The position numbers and the translations under genes are program-made. DNA of 51,224 nucleotides from NCBI GenBank assembly GCA_947074115.1, contig CAMTOK010000004.1, positions 1-51,224 on the forward strand, given 5' to 3'. This document shows positions 8,263 through 16,741 of this stretch, in pieces; position 1 is the stretch's first letter; every line of letters begins with the position of its first letter. Origin of the DNA: an uncultured Erysipelotrichaceae bacterium. GTDB taxonomy: Bacteria > Bacillota_I > Bacilli_A > Erysipelotrichales > Coprobacillaceae. The notes under the pieces are model-generated. The model searched no databases. It was given only the letters and a program-made list of their open reading frames with translations, and had not been told where the DNA came from.

Positions 8263-8658
8263 ATGAAAAAAATTCTTATGCTATTGTTTGTTTTTTGTCT
8301 AGTCGGATGTGGAGGTCAAACAACAGATGATGACCAAAATAACAATAACGACAATCTCAATAATGATACAAATACAGGTGTCTACCAAGATGGAGATTAC
8401 AAAGCGACAGCATCTGGGTATGGTGGAGATTTTGAAGTCATCACAACAATTCAAAATGATGCTATTATAGATGTCGTTGTTTCGAATCATAACGAAACGC
8501 CATCAATTGGTGGTGTTGCACTAGAACAAGTCATTAAAAATATGAAAGATCAGAATACATATGATGTTGATATGATCTCAGGAGCTACAAAAACAACGAA
8601 TGCTTTAAAAGAAGCTGTAAGATCTTCAATGGAACAAGCAAAAAACACGACAGAATAA
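8263..8658 (+). CDS. FMN-binding-domain lipoprotein
   Basis: A 131-residue lipoprotein. The signal peptide ends in a lipobox, FCLVGC, with Cys near residue 18, followed by an Asn/Asp-rich linker (residues 24-43). The rest is one FMN-binding domain (PF04205 type) beginning GVYQDGDYKATASGYGG and ending with DVDMISGATKTT. In this family the Thr of the SGAT-x-T motif (here T109-T111) is covalently flavinylated by ApbE. Such surface flavoproteins carry electrons in extracellular electron transfer and reductase systems. None of the usual partners (apbE, ndh2/eet, rnf) is adjacent, so its donor and acceptor are unknown. A terminator follows at once. The Shine-Dalgarno is AAGGAGG. Confidence 0.85.
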   Translation: MKKILMLLFVFCLVGCGGQTTDDDQNNNNDNLNNDTNTGVYQDGDYKATASGYGGDFEVITTIQNDAIIDVVVSNHNETPSIGGVALEQVIKNMKDQNTYDVDMISGATKTTNALKEAVRSSMEQAKNTTE

Positions 8659-8681
8659 AGCAGAAATGCTTTATTTTTTTT
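8654..8681 (+). terminator. Terminator after the FMN lipoprotein gene
   Basis: AATAAAGCA (8654-8662) pairs with TGCTTTATT (8667-8675) around a GAAA tetraloop, then a T run to 8681. The TAA stop lies in the left arm. Confidence 0.85.
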
Positions 8682-8722
8682 GGAAAATACGATATGATTA
8701 CAAAAACAAGGGGGCATTAATT

Positions 8723-10201
8723 TTGGAAAAGACAAATGTAAGTAGTCAAAGAAATATTACAATGATTATGGATTACTATGAATTGACTATGTCATATAAT
8801 TATTTTAAATTAGGAAAACAAAATGAAGTGGTTTATTTTGATATGTTCTATAGAAAAAATCCAGATAATGGTGGTTTTGTTATATTTGCTGGATTACAAC
8901 AATTAATAGAAGCAATCGATGATCTTCGCTTTACTGAAGGAGATATAGAATATTTACGATCTCAAAATGTATTCGATGAAGAATTCTTTGATTACTTAAG
9001 ACAATTTAAATTTACAGGAACATTATTTTCAGTGAGAGAGGGGACACCTGTATTTCCGTATGAACCATTAATTACTGTAAAGGCAAAATTAATTGAAGCT
9101 CAATTAATAGAAACATTCTTACTTGTTACAATTAATCACCAATCCTTAATTGCAACAAAAGCACACCGAGTTGTTCAAGAAGCAAAAGGAAGAGCGGTCA
9201 TGGAATTTGGGGCAAGACGTGCTCAGGGTTACGATGGTGCTCATTATGGAGCGAGAGCTGCGTATATTGGTGGTGTTAGTGCAACAGCGACAGTATCTGC
9301 AGGAAAAGATTTCCACATACCAGTTGTAGGAACGATGGCGCATTCTTTTGTACAATCGTTTGATAGTGAATATGAGGCTTTTAAATCATATGCTGATATT
9401 TATCCTGACAATTGTGTTTTATTGGTTGATACATATGACACTTTAAAAAGTGGTGTACCAAATGCAATACGTGTAGCTGAAGATATTTTAATACCAGCAG
9501 GAAAACGATTAAAAGGAATCCGTTTAGATAGTGGAGATATTTCATATCTCACTAAGAAAGTTCGCATGATGTTAGATGTTGCTGGTTTAACAGATTGTAA
9601 AATAACAGTTTCGAACTCATTAGATGAATATCTTATTCGTTCTGTTTTAGAACAAGGCGCAAAAATTGATTCATTTGGTGTAGGAGAGAATTTGATTGTA
9701 TCAAAATCATCGCCTGTATTTGGTGGTGTTTATAAATTGGCTGCAGTTGAGAAAAATGGAGACATTGTCCCAAAAATCAAAATTTCAGAAAATGTAGATA
9801 AAATTACCAATCCGGGATACAAGAAATTATATCGTTTAGTAGAAAATGAAACGGGTAAAGCCATTGCGGATGTTATGGCATTCCACGATGAAGTGTTAAG
9901 TGAAAATGAAGACTTAACAATATACCATCAATCAAACATTTGGAAAAACAAAACACTCTATAAAGGGACGTATACAATTCAACCATTACAAACATGTGTT
10001 TTTGATGAAGGGAAATGTGTTTATCCAACGTATTCATTGGATGAAATTCGTGCATACTCTGCATCACAAAAAGAATTGTTATGGGATGAAGTCTTCCGTT
10101 TAGAATATCCGCACATCTATTATGTAGACTTAACGAAAAAACTCCTTGACTACAAACTTGAAATGTTAGATACAAGTCGTCAAAAGGGTGGACGCTCATG
10201 A
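8723..10201 (+). CDS. pncB: Nicotinate phosphoribosyltransferase
   Basis: Converts nicotinate and PRPP to nicotinate mononucleotide in NAD salvage, in the cytosol. Family features include DYYELTMSYNYF near the N terminus, GGFVIFAGLQQ, FGARRAQGYDGAHYGARAAYIGG, GTMAHSFVQSF with the conserved catalytic-site His, RLDSGDISYL and FGVGENL. The length of 492 residues matches the Gram-positive type. I place the start at the TTG at 8723, where GGGGG sits eight bases upstream; the reading frame opens at 8666 inside the previous terminator, and the next ATG (8762) would remove residues just before the conserved block. Its last four bases overlap the tyrA start (ATGA). The nicotinamidase-like protein at 36484 would supply its substrate. 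Confidence 0.93.
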   Translation: MEKTNVSSQRNITMIMDYYELTMSYNYFKLGKQNEVVYFDMFYRKNPDNGGFVIFAGLQQLIEAIDDLRFTEGDIEYLRSQNVFDEEFFDYLRQFKFTGTLFSVREGTPVFPYEPLITVKAKLIEAQLIETFLLVTINHQSLIATKAHRVVQEAKGRAVMEFGARRAQGYDGAHYGARAAYIGGVSATATVSAGKDFHIPVVGTMAHSFVQSFDSEYEAFKSYADIYPDNCVLLVDTYDTLKSGVPNAIRVAEDILIPAGKRLKGIRLDSGDISYLTKKVRMMLDVAGLTDCKITVSNSLDEYLIRSVLEQGAKIDSFGVGENLIVSKSSPVFGGVYKLAAVEKNGDIVPKIKISENVDKITNPGYKKLYRLVENETGKAIADVMAFHDEVLSENEDLTIYHQSNIWKNKTLYKGTYTIQPLQTCVFDEGKCVYPTYSLDEIRAYSASQKELLWDEVFRLEYPHIYYVDLTKKLLDYKLEMLDTSRQKGGRS

Positions 10202-11028
10202 TCATAACTGTTGTTGGTCTTGGTGTTATTGGTGGAAGTTATGTTCAAGCTCTTAAAGGTTTGGGGCATGATGTTTACGGTGTGGATGTTGATGAGGCCA
10301 CACTAGCACAAGCAAAAAAAGACGGATGTATTATAGAAGGTTATGTTGATGGAAGAGACATCGTATCAAAGAGTGATCTGACGATTATATGCCTCTACCC
10401 ATCACTTGTCTTAGATTTTATTAAAACACACACCTTTAAAAAAGGAAGTATCGTTACTGATGCAGTCGGAATTAAAACATACTTCTTAATTGAAGCATTA
10501 AAATTAATAGATCAAGATGTAGAATTTGTAAGTGGCCATCCTATGGCGGGGCGTGAAAAGAAAGGTTATGAGTATGCAAGTGCTGAAGTCTTTAAAAATG
10601 CGAACTATATAGTTATAGAACATGCTCATAATAAAAAAGAATCAATTGAATTTATTTGTGATTTTGTTGCATCACTTGGATTTCGTAGTGTCAAGATTAT
10701 GTCACCTCAAGCTCATGATGAAATTGTTTCATTTACTTCTCAATTACCACATATGATTGCAGTTGCCTTAATGAATAGTGATACTGAAAAATATGATACT
10801 GGTAAATATATAGGAGATTCCTTTAGAGACCTGACGAGAATTGCTAATATGAATGCAGAATTGTGGTCTGAACTTTTCTTAAATAATAAAGAGTATTTAT
10901 TAGAGTCAATGTTACATTTTGAAAAGAAATTTGATTGCCTTAGAGAAGCATTGATCAATGATGATGTAGAAACATTAAAAGATAATTTTAGACTTTCAAC
11001 AAGTCGTCGAGAAAAATTAGAAAAATAG
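10198..11028 (+). CDS. tyrA: Prephenate dehydrogenase (TyrA)
   Basis: Oxidative decarboxylation of prephenate (or arogenate) to hydroxyphenylpyruvate (or tyrosine). The 276-residue protein has an N-terminal Rossmann fold, VVGLGVIGGSYVQALKGLGH, with an acidic residue after the second strand (GVDVDE) that favours NAD. It keeps the active-site SGHPMAGREKKGYEYA block, and TSQLPHMIAVAL in the helical domain. No ACT domain is present at the C terminus, so feedback control by tyrosine through such a domain is not expected. Translation is probably coupled to pncB through the ATGA overlap. No other shikimate-branch gene is near. A terminator follows at 11034. Confidence 0.88.
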   Translation: MIITVVGLGVIGGSYVQALKGLGHDVYGVDVDEATLAQAKKDGCIIEGYVDGRDIVSKSDLTIICLYPSLVLDFIKTHTFKKGSIVTDAVGIKTYFLIEALKLIDQDVEFVSGHPMAGREKKGYEYASAEVFKNANYIVIEHAHNKKESIEFICDFVASLGFRSVKIMSPQAHDEIVSFTSQLPHMIAVALMNSDTEKYDTGKYIGDSFRDLTRIANMNAELWSELFLNNKEYLLESMLHFEKKFDCLREALINDDVETLKDNFRLSTSRREKLEK

Positions 11029-11033
11029 ATTTT

Positions 11034-11061
11034 AAAGAGAAGGAGAACCTTCTCTTTTTTT
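11034..11061 (+). terminator. Terminator of the pncB-tyrA pair
   Basis: A 10-bp stem, AAAGAGAAGG (11034-11043) with CCTTCTCTTT (11048-11057), carries an AGAA loop and runs into T residues. Confidence 0.9.
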
Positions 11062-11130
11062 ATGTCAAATTATAAATAGGTGAATATACTATAGAGGTTT
11101 AATATATTAAACATTTTGTTTATAAAACTG

Positions 11131-11183
11131 TTGCATTTTTTATAAAATTTTGTATAATATTTATGTTTTGTGGTTTTAAACCA
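11131..11183 (+). promoter_or_regulatory. Promoter and operator of the pot operon
   Basis: TTGCAT (11131-11136) and TATAAT (11153-11158) are 16 bases apart. Just downstream, TGGTTTTAAACCA (11171-11183) is a perfect palindrome about a single central T. Its position over the early transcribed region suits a repressor. The XRE-cupin protein encoded first in the operon is the obvious candidate to bind it. Confidence 0.65.
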
Positions 11184-11216
11184 AAAGTTTTACAATACTA
11201 AACAAGGGGTGAGTAT

Positions 11217-11750
11217 ATGAATATAGGTGGTAAGATCAAAAGATTACGTGTTGCTAATCAATTAACATTAGAAGAATTGGCCAACCGTAGTGAATTGACT
11301 AAGGGATTTTTGTCCCAGGTTGAAAGAGATTTAACGTCTCCATCAATAGCAACCTTAGAGGATATATTAGAAGCTTTAGGGACATCGCTTAGTGAGTTCT
11401 TTAATGAATCACAGGATGAACAAATCGTTTTTACAAAAGATGATTATTTTATAAATGAACAAGATGACTATACTATTTCATATATCGTACCAAATGCTCA
11501 AAAGAATGAAATGGAGCCAATTCTCATTGAATTAAAAAAAGGTCATTCTTCAATGATTATGGAACCGCATGCTGGTGAAGAATTTGGATATGTCGTGAGT
11601 GGTAAAATTATCTTACATTATGGGCAAAAAGAATTTGTTGTAAAAAAAGGGGAAACATTTTATTTAAGTGGTAAACGAACACATTATATTGAGAATTTAA
11701 ATGATGCTGTAGCCAAAGTGATTTGGGTATCTACACCACCATTGTTTTAG
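11217..11750 (+). CDS. XRE-family regulator with cupin domain (PuuR-like)
   Basis: A 177-residue regulator. Residues 5-60 form an XRE helix-turn-helix (IKRLRVANQLTLEELANRSE, GFLSQVERDLTSPSIATLEDI). Residues about 105-172 form a cupin_2 barrel, with EPHAGEEFGYVVSGKIIL and GETFYLSGKRTHYIENL, which includes the usual metal-site Glu and His positions. XRE-cupin proteins such as PuuR control polyamine and amino-acid genes. It sits nine bases before potA, in the same operon as the whole polyamine transporter, so it most likely senses polyamine or a related signal and controls this operon. GGGGTGAG lies before the start. The ligand is inferred from context only. Confidence 0.85.
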   Translation: MNIGGKIKRLRVANQLTLEELANRSELTKGFLSQVERDLTSPSIATLEDILEALGTSLSEFFNESQDEQIVFTKDDYFINEQDDYTISYIVPNAQKNEMEPILIELKKGHSSMIMEPHAGEEFGYVVSGKIILHYGQKEFVVKKGETFYLSGKRTHYIENLNDAVAKVIWVSTPPLF

Positions 11751-11759
11751 GAGGGCAAA

Positions 11760-12803
11760 ATGAAAAAGTTAATTGAATTAGAAAACTTAACAAAAGAATT
11801 TAATGGGCAAGTTGTTTTAAAAGGGATTCATTTAGATATTCATGAGAATGAATTTATGACTTTACTTGGTCCAAGTGGATGCGGAAAAACAACAACGCTT
11901 AGAATTATTGGTGGATTTGAAGAAGCAAGTGCTGGAGAAGTACTATTTGATGGAATTGATATATCAAAACTTCCACCTCATAAAAGAGAAATTAATACAG
12001 TCTTCCAAAAGTATGCATTATTTCCACATATGAATGTTCATGATAATATTGCATTTGGATTAAAAATAAAAAAGATGGATAAAAGCATTATTGATCAAAA
12101 GGTATTAAAGATTTTAACTTTAGTTGGATTAGAAAATTACGGTAACCGTCATATCTCACAGTTATCTGGGGGACAACAACAACGTGTTGCAATTGCAAGA
12201 GCACTTGTTAATGAACCAAAAGTATTATTATTAGATGAACCTTTAGGTGCATTAGATTTAAAATTAAGAAAAGCAATGCAAGTTGAATTGAAAAATATTC
12301 AAAAAGAAGTCGGTATTACATTTATCTATGTCACTCATGATCAAGAAGAAGCATTAACGATGAGTGATACAATCGTTGTTATGAATGATGGTGCTATTCA
12401 ACAAATAGGAACACCAACAGATATTTATAATGAACCAGAAAATCGTTTTGTCGCTAAATTCATAGGTGAATCAAATATTGTTGAAGGTTTATTCGTTAAA
12501 GATTTCTTAGTTGAATTTGATGGGCAACAATTTGTCTGTGTAGACAAAGGGTTCGATGAAGGTCAAGAAGTTGACATTGTATTAAGACCAGAAGATTTAG
12601 ACATTGTTGAAGTTGGACAAGGTAAAATTGAAGGTGTTATATCTTCAATCTTATTTAAAGGTGTTCATTATGAAATCATGGTTGAGACAAGTGAAAGAAC
12701 ATATACAGTTCATACAACTGATATCAACGAAATTGGGAAAAAAGTCAATTTAGATTTCTGGCCTGAAGATATTCATGTTATGGAGAAAATGGGGACGTAT
12801 TAA
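11760..12803 (+). CDS. potA: Spermidine/putrescine ABC transporter ATPase PotA
   Basis: The 347-residue ATPase drives polyamine import. It shows Walker [10 protein letters not shown] (about residues 38-46), Q-loop [10 protein letters not shown], the ABC signature LSGGQQQR, Walker [13 protein letters not shown] and the His switch THDQEEAL. Its C-terminal TOBE region (about 275-345) is typical of PotA/MalK-type subunits. The start has AGGAGG (11750-11755). Its last base is the first base of potB, so the genes are tightly coupled. The PotA family identity rests on the full potABCD set that follows. Confidence 0.95.
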   Translation: MKKLIELENLTKEFNGQVVLKGIHLDIHENEFMTLLGPSGCGKTTTLRIIGGFEEASAGEVLFDGIDISKLPPHKREINTVFQKYALFPHMNVHDNIAFGLKIKKMDKSIIDQKVLKILTLVGLENYGNRHISQLSGGQQQRVAIARALVNEPKVLLLDEPLGALDLKLRKAMQVELKNIQKEVGITFIYVTHDQEEALTMSDTIVVMNDGAIQQIGTPTDIYNEPENRFVAKFIGESNIVEGLFVKDFLVEFDGQQFVCVDKGFDEGQEVDIVLRPEDLDIVEVGQGKIEGVISSILFKGVHYEIMVETSERTYTVHTTDINEIGKKVNLDFWPEDIHVMEKMGTY

Positions 12804-13681
12804 TGAAGCAGTTTAGAAAATTAGTAACGCCTTATTGTTTGTGGCTCTTTCTTTTAACAGTTGTCCCAATGCTGTTAATTGTATTTTATGCATTTACGGA
12901 AAAAGGAACAGCCATTACAACATTTTCATTTACATTAGAAAACTTTACAAAGTTTTTAGATCCTATATTTGTATCAGTATTATTTAGATCATTAAAATTA
13001 GGTTTGTTAACAACAGGAGTTTGTTTCTTAGTGGGTTACCCTATAGCCTATATGATCGCTAAGTGTAAAGATACAACACAAACTATATTAATACTATTAA
13101 TTACAATACCAACATGGATCAATCTCTTAATGAGAACATATTCATGGATCAGTATATTAAGTAATAATGGTTTATTAAATAAATTATTTGAAGCTATTGG
13201 TATGAATTCAGTTAATATGTTATATACAGATTTTGCTGTTATTATTGGTATGGTCTATAACTTCTTACCATTTATGATCCTACCAATACATGCATCATTA
13301 ACAAATATGGATAAATCATTATTAGAAGCATCTCAAGATTTAGGTGCTTCACCAATCCAAACATTCTTTAAAATCACTTTTAGATTATCATTAAGTGGTG
13401 TATTAACAGGAATTACATTAGTCTTCCTCCCATCAATTAGTGCATTTGTTATTCCAAAAATGCTTGGTGGAGGTCAATACTCATTGATCGGTAACTTTAT
13501 AGAACAACAGTTTATTACAATAGGTAACTGGCATTTTGGTAGTGCTGTCTCATTAATCTTAGCGGTTTTCGTTATTGGATTAATGGCATTAATCTTTATG
13601 GCAGAAAAACGTACAAACAATTCTGTTGAAGAAGAGGAAGGAGGATGGTTATCAAATGCGAAAAGAAAGAAAGTCCGTTAG
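12803..13681 (+). CDS. potB: Spermidine/putrescine ABC transporter permease PotB
   Basis: A 292-residue inner-membrane permease with about six spans, beginning with a hydrophobic segment at residues 12-29. The EAA loop that contacts the ATPase reads LLEASQDLGASPIQTFFKITF (about 172-192). TWINLLMRTYSWISILSNNGLLN is characteristic of PotB. The start overlaps the potA stop by one base, and the C-terminal 26 bases overlap potC. The tail (residues 270-292) is charged and cytosolic. Confidence 0.93.
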   Translation: MKQFRKLVTPYCLWLFLLTVVPMLLIVFYAFTEKGTAITTFSFTLENFTKFLDPIFVSVLFRSLKLGLLTTGVCFLVGYPIAYMIAKCKDTTQTILILLITIPTWINLLMRTYSWISILSNNGLLNKLFEAIGMNSVNMLYTDFAVIIGMVYNFLPFMILPIHASLTNMDKSLLEASQDLGASPIQTFFKITFRLSLSGVLTGITLVFLPSISAFVIPKMLGGGQYSLIGNFIEQQFITIGNWHFGSAVSLILAVFVIGLMALIFMAEKRTNNSVEEEEGGWLSNAKRKKVR

Positions 13682-14465
13682 AATATTATGGATAGGTGTT
13701 TGTTTATTCTTTTTATACTTTCCTTTGATCATCATGGCTGTCTTCTCATTCAATGATGCAAAGTCATTAACTCACTTTAGTGGGTTCTCATTTAAGTGGT
13801 ATGGATCTTTATTTGAAAATACTCAATTATTAGATGCTGTTTTGGTGTCTGTGAGTATTGCTATTATCGCAACGATTGTTTCTACTATATTAGGAACAAT
13901 TACAGCAATTGCATTAAGTAAATCTAAAAAAATCGTGAGAACATCAATCTTACAAGTTAATAATTTACCAATTATGAATCCTGAGATTGTTACTGCAATT
14001 GCTTTAATGTTATTTTTCTCATTTGCAAATATAGAAAAAGGATATATGACAATGTTACTTGCTCATATTGCTTTCTGTACACCATATGTCATAACCAATG
14101 TTTTACCAAAAGTAAAACAGCTCGATCCTCATTTAGCGGATGCGGCTATGGATTTAGGTGCAACACCTTTCCAAACATTAATGAAGGTTATCATACCTCA
14201 AATTAAACCTGGAATTTTAGCAGGAGCGTTATTTGCATTTACTATGTCATTTGATGACTTTATTATTTCTTATTTTGTTAGTGGAAATGGAGTCGAAAAT
14301 ATCTCTATAGTTGTTTACAATATGACAAAGAGATTAAATCCAAGTATTTATGCGTTATCAACAATAGTGTTAGTTGTCATTTTATTTGCACTGTTGATAG
14401 GAACATTTGTTCCATATATATTGGTTAAAAGAAAAGGGGTAAAGATGAATGAAGAAGTTAATTAG
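13656..14465 (+). CDS. potC: Spermidine/putrescine ABC transporter permease PotC
   Basis: A 269-residue permease with six predicted spans. It shows PLIIMAVFSFNDAKSL, FSGFSFKWYGSLFEN (typical of PotC), the EAA loop HLADAAMDLGATPFQTLMKVI, and SFDDFIISYFVSG. The reading frame opens at 13626 inside potB, but the AAGGAGG at 13639-13645 points to the ATG at 13656. Its start lies inside the potB coding region, and its end overlaps potD by 17 bases. Confidence 0.93.
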   Translation: MRKERKSVRILWIGVCLFFLYFPLIIMAVFSFNDAKSLTHFSGFSFKWYGSLFENTQLLDAVLVSVSIAIIATIVSTILGTITAIALSKSKKIVRTSILQVNNLPIMNPEIVTAIALMLFFSFANIEKGYMTMLLAHIAFCTPYVITNVLPKVKQLDPHLADAAMDLGATPFQTLMKVIIPQIKPGILAGALFAFTMSFDDFIISYFVSGNGVENISIVVYNMTKRLNPSIYALSTIVLVVILFALLIGTFVPYILVKRKGVKMNEEVN

Positions 14466-15492
14466 TTATGTAGCTGTGTTAGCGATGGCACTTGTTTCAC
14501 TTGTTGGATGTGGAAGTGATTCAAAAGAAGTATTAAAAGTCTTTAACTGGGGTGCTTACGTTGATAAAGATGTTATTAAAGATTTTGAAAGAGAATTCAA
14601 TGTTAAAGTCATTTATGAAGAATATGATTCAAATGAATCAATGTATACTAAATTAATGGGTGGAAACCAATATGATATTATGGTTCCATCTGAATATATG
14701 ATAGAGAGATTAATCAAAGAAGATTTATTAACTGAAATTGATTGGACTAAAATCACAAATAAAGATTCACTAGATTCAAATGTATTAAATCAAAGTTTTG
14801 ATCCAGAAAATAATTACTGGGTTCCATATTTCTATGGTAATGTAGGAATTGTTTATGATACAACAAAAGTAGACGCTGCTGATTTAGAAGCAGGGTGGGA
14901 AGTTTTAAGAAACGAAAAATATAAAGGAAATCTTTATATGTATGATTCAGAAAGAGATTCTTTTATGGTTGCATTAAAAGCATTAGGGTATTCAATGAAT
15001 ACAACAAATGATGCTGAAATAGAAGAAGCATATAATTGGTTAGTCTCTCAAAGAGAAACAATGAATCCAACATATGGAACAGATGATATCATTGACCTTA
15101 TGAAAGGTAGTGAAAAATCAATGGCTGTTATGTATTCAGGAGACGCTGTAGATATTATGAGTGAAAATGAAGATATGGCATATTATTTACCTAATGAAGG
15201 TACAAACTATTGGTTTGATGGTTTTGTCGTGAGTAAAGACTGTACAAATACAGATTTAGCAATGGAATTTATTAATTTCATGATCAGTGATGAAAATTCT
15301 TTAGCAAATACTTTAGAAGTAGGATATTTAACATCAAATACACATGCTGCGAAAGAAGCAAGTGAAAATGATTTTGATGGAATTGAAGCATATGCTATTA
15401 GAATGGGATCAAAAGATGAGGTTTTTGCTTATCAAGAAATGACTGTAAAAGAAAAATTCAGTAATTATTGGACTAAAGTAAAGGCTCAATAA
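14449..15492 (+). CDS. potD: Spermidine/putrescine-binding lipoprotein PotD
   Basis: The 347-residue substrate-binding protein, anchored as a lipoprotein: signal peptide with lipobox SLVGC, Cys at about residue 21. The mature part begins with LKVFNWGAYVD, the PotD/PotF signature, and contains YDIMVPSEYMIERL, WVPYFYGNVGIVYD, VMYSGDAVDIM and YWFDGFVVSKDC, which line the polyamine site in known members. It is the last gene of the operon, after overlaps with potC. A terminator lies 14 bases downstream. Preference between putrescine and spermidine cannot be judged. Confidence 0.94.
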   Translation: MKKLISYVAVLAMALVSLVGCGSDSKEVLKVFNWGAYVDKDVIKDFEREFNVKVIYEEYDSNESMYTKLMGGNQYDIMVPSEYMIERLIKEDLLTEIDWTKITNKDSLDSNVLNQSFDPENNYWVPYFYGNVGIVYDTTKVDAADLEAGWEVLRNEKYKGNLYMYDSERDSFMVALKALGYSMNTTNDAEIEEAYNWLVSQRETMNPTYGTDDIIDLMKGSEKSMAVMYSGDAVDIMSENEDMAYYLPNEGTNYWFDGFVVSKDCTNTDLAMEFINFMISDENSLANTLEVGYLTSNTHAAKEASENDFDGIEAYAIRMGSKDEVFAYQEMTVKEKFSNYWTKVKAQ

Positions 15493-15505
15493 TACTATAT
15501 TTGGG

Positions 15506-15536
15506 AAACATAGACTGCTGTCTATGTTTTTCTTTT
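15506..15536 (+). terminator. Terminator of the pot operon
   Basis: A 10-bp perfect stem (15506-15515 with 15520-15529), a TGCT loop, and T residues after. Confidence 0.9.
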
Positions 15537-15640
15537 ATAGATTAAAAAAAGATTAAAATAAATTAATGCTAATTATGTCGATTGTACGAATATATTTTGA
15601 TAATATGACAAAATTAATTGAGAAAAATTCAAAAAACCCC

Positions 15641-15669
15641 TTGCAATAAATCAAATAATATTATATACT
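15641..15669 (+). promoter_or_regulatory. Promoter of the tRNA cluster (Cys-Leu)
   Basis: TTGCAA (15641-15646) and TATACT (15664-15669) with a 17-base spacer, 23 bases before tRNA-Cys. Confidence 0.7.
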
Positions 15670-15691
15670 AATTAAGCAACGAAAAAGCAAC

Positions 15692-15766
15692 GGTTCCATA
15701 GCCAAGTTGGTAAGGCTACAGACTGCAACTCTGTCATCGTCGGTTCGAGTCCGGCTGGAACCTCCA
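15692..15766 (+). tRNA. tRNA-Cys (GCA)
   Basis: Acceptor GGTTCCA pairs with TGGAACC, the anticodon loop is ACTGCAACT with GCA, the T loop is GGTTCGAGTCC and CCA is encoded. Confidence 0.95.
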
Positions 15767-15771
15767 AACAT

Positions 15772-15860
15772 GCCCAGGTGGCGAAATTGGTAGACGCACA
15801 GGACTTAAAATCCTGCGGACCTTAAAATCCGTGCCGGTTCGACTCCGGCCCTGGGCACCA
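15772..15860 (+). tRNA. tRNA-Leu (TAA)
   Basis: Acceptor GCCCAGG pairs with CCTGGGC; class II tRNA with a long variable arm after the anticodon arm; anticodon TAA; CCA encoded. Five bases after tRNA-Cys. Confidence 0.95.
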
Positions 15861-15913
15861 TTTGTAAGTTGAATGAGTTGAAAAAAGAAATTAAAAAAAG
15901 TTTAAAAAAAGTA

Positions 15914-15943
15914 TTGACAAGGCGTTAGCAAGTATGTTATAAT
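15914..15943 (+). promoter_or_regulatory. Strong promoter before tRNA-Arg
   Basis: Consensus TTGACA (15914-15919) and TATAAT (15938-15943) with an 18-base spacer, 17 bases before tRNA-Arg. It restarts transcription inside the cluster. Confidence 0.85.
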
Positions 15944-15960
15944 TGTGAAGCGCGAGAGAT

Positions 15961-16037
15961 GCGCTAGTAGCTCAACTGGATAGAGTGCTTGACTACGGAT
16001 CAAGAGGTTGTGGGTTCGATTCCTGCCTAGCGCGCCA
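15961..16037 (+). tRNA. tRNA-Arg (ACG)
   Basis: Acceptor GCGCTAG pairs with CTAGCGC; anticodon ACG, which needs A-to-I editing by TadA to read CGU/CGC/CGA; CCA encoded. Confidence 0.95.
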
Positions 16038-16054
16038 TTTGAGATTTAAAACAA

Positions 16055-16131
16055 CGGGAAGTAGCACAGCTTGGTAGTGCACCTGGTTTGGGACCAGGGG
16101 GTCGCAGGTTCAAATCCTGTCTTCCCGACCA
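16055..16131 (+). tRNA. tRNA-Pro (TGG)
   Basis: Acceptor CGGGAAG pairs with CTTCCCG; anticodon TGG; discriminator A; CCA encoded. Confidence 0.95.
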
Positions 16132-16137
16132 TTTAAT

Positions 16138-16213
16138 GGGGCCTTAGCTCAGCTGGGAGAGCGCCTGCTTTGCACGCAGGAGGTCAGCGGTTCGATCCCG
16201 CTAGGCTCCACCA
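16138..16213 (+). tRNA. tRNA-Ala (TGC)
   Basis: Acceptor GGGGCCT pairs with AGGCTCC through a G-U at the third pair, which is the alanine identity element; anticodon TGC; CCA encoded. Confidence 0.95.
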
Positions 16214-16225
16214 TTAAAATTACGC

Positions 16226-16318
16226 GGAGGTTTACCCAAGTCCGGCTGAAGGGATCGGTCTTGAAAACCGACAGGGGATGAAAGTCCCGCGGGGGTTCGA
16301 ATCCCTCAACCTCCGCCA
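16226..16318 (+). tRNA. tRNA-Ser (TGA)
   Basis: Acceptor GGAGGTT pairs with AACCTCC, discriminator G, long variable arm, anticodon TGA, CCA encoded. Confidence 0.95.
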
Positions 16319-16362
16319 TTTTTTAAAAAAATTGGCAAGTAAAATTAAAGCATTATTCACAT

Positions 16363-16439
<77 letters not shown>

Positions 16440-16442
16440 TTT

Positions 16443-16519
16443 GGTCTGGTAGTTCAGTTGGTTAGAATGCCGCCCTGTCACGGCGGAGGTCGCGGGTTCG
16501 AGTCCCGTCCAGACCGCCA
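16443..16519 (+). tRNA. tRNA-Asp (GTC)
   Basis: Acceptor GGTCTGG pairs with CCAGACC; discriminator G; anticodon GTC; CCA encoded. Three bases after tRNA-fMet. Confidence 0.95.
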
Positions 16520-16522
16520 AAT

Positions 16523-16598
16523 GGTTCCGTAGCTCAGTCGGTAGAGCAGAGGATTGAAAATCCTCGTGTCGCTGGTTCGATTCCGGCCGGAACCACCA
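16523..16598 (+). tRNA. tRNA-Phe (GAA)
   Basis: Acceptor GGTTCCG pairs with CGGAACC; anticodon GAA in the loop ATTGAAAAT; CCA encoded. Confidence 0.95.
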
Positions 16599-16620
16599 TT
16601 TATATTTATAACTCACATAT

Positions 16621-16697
16621 GGCGGGGTAGCTCAGTTGGCTAGAGCAATCGGTTCATACCCGGTCGGTCGGGGGTTCGAATCCCTTCCCCGCTACCA
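16621..16697 (+). tRNA. Elongator tRNA-Met (CAT)
   Basis: Acceptor GGCGGGG pairs with CCCCGCT; anticodon CAT in GGTTCATACC. From memory of the Bacillus subtilis genes, the GGCGG start, GGTTCATACCC arm and GCTACCA end match elongator tRNA-Met rather than the Ile2 type. Confidence 0.85.
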
Positions 16698-16710
16698 GTT
16701 ATAAAATAAG

Positions 16711-16728
16711 GGCGAAAGCCATTTTTTT
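16711..16728 (+). terminator. Small hairpin with T run inside the tRNA cluster
   Basis: GGC-GAAA-GCC (16711-16720) is followed by A and seven T residues, between tRNA-Met and the last tRNA. The stem is short, so it may be a leaky terminator or attenuator that lowers expression of the final tRNA. Confidence 0.4.
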
Positions 16729-16741
16729 ATTATAAAGCACT

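Noticed and set aside
8666-8722. Upstream extension of pncB
   Set aside because: It begins inside the terminator of the previous gene and lacks a ribosome-binding site; the TTG at 8723 has one.
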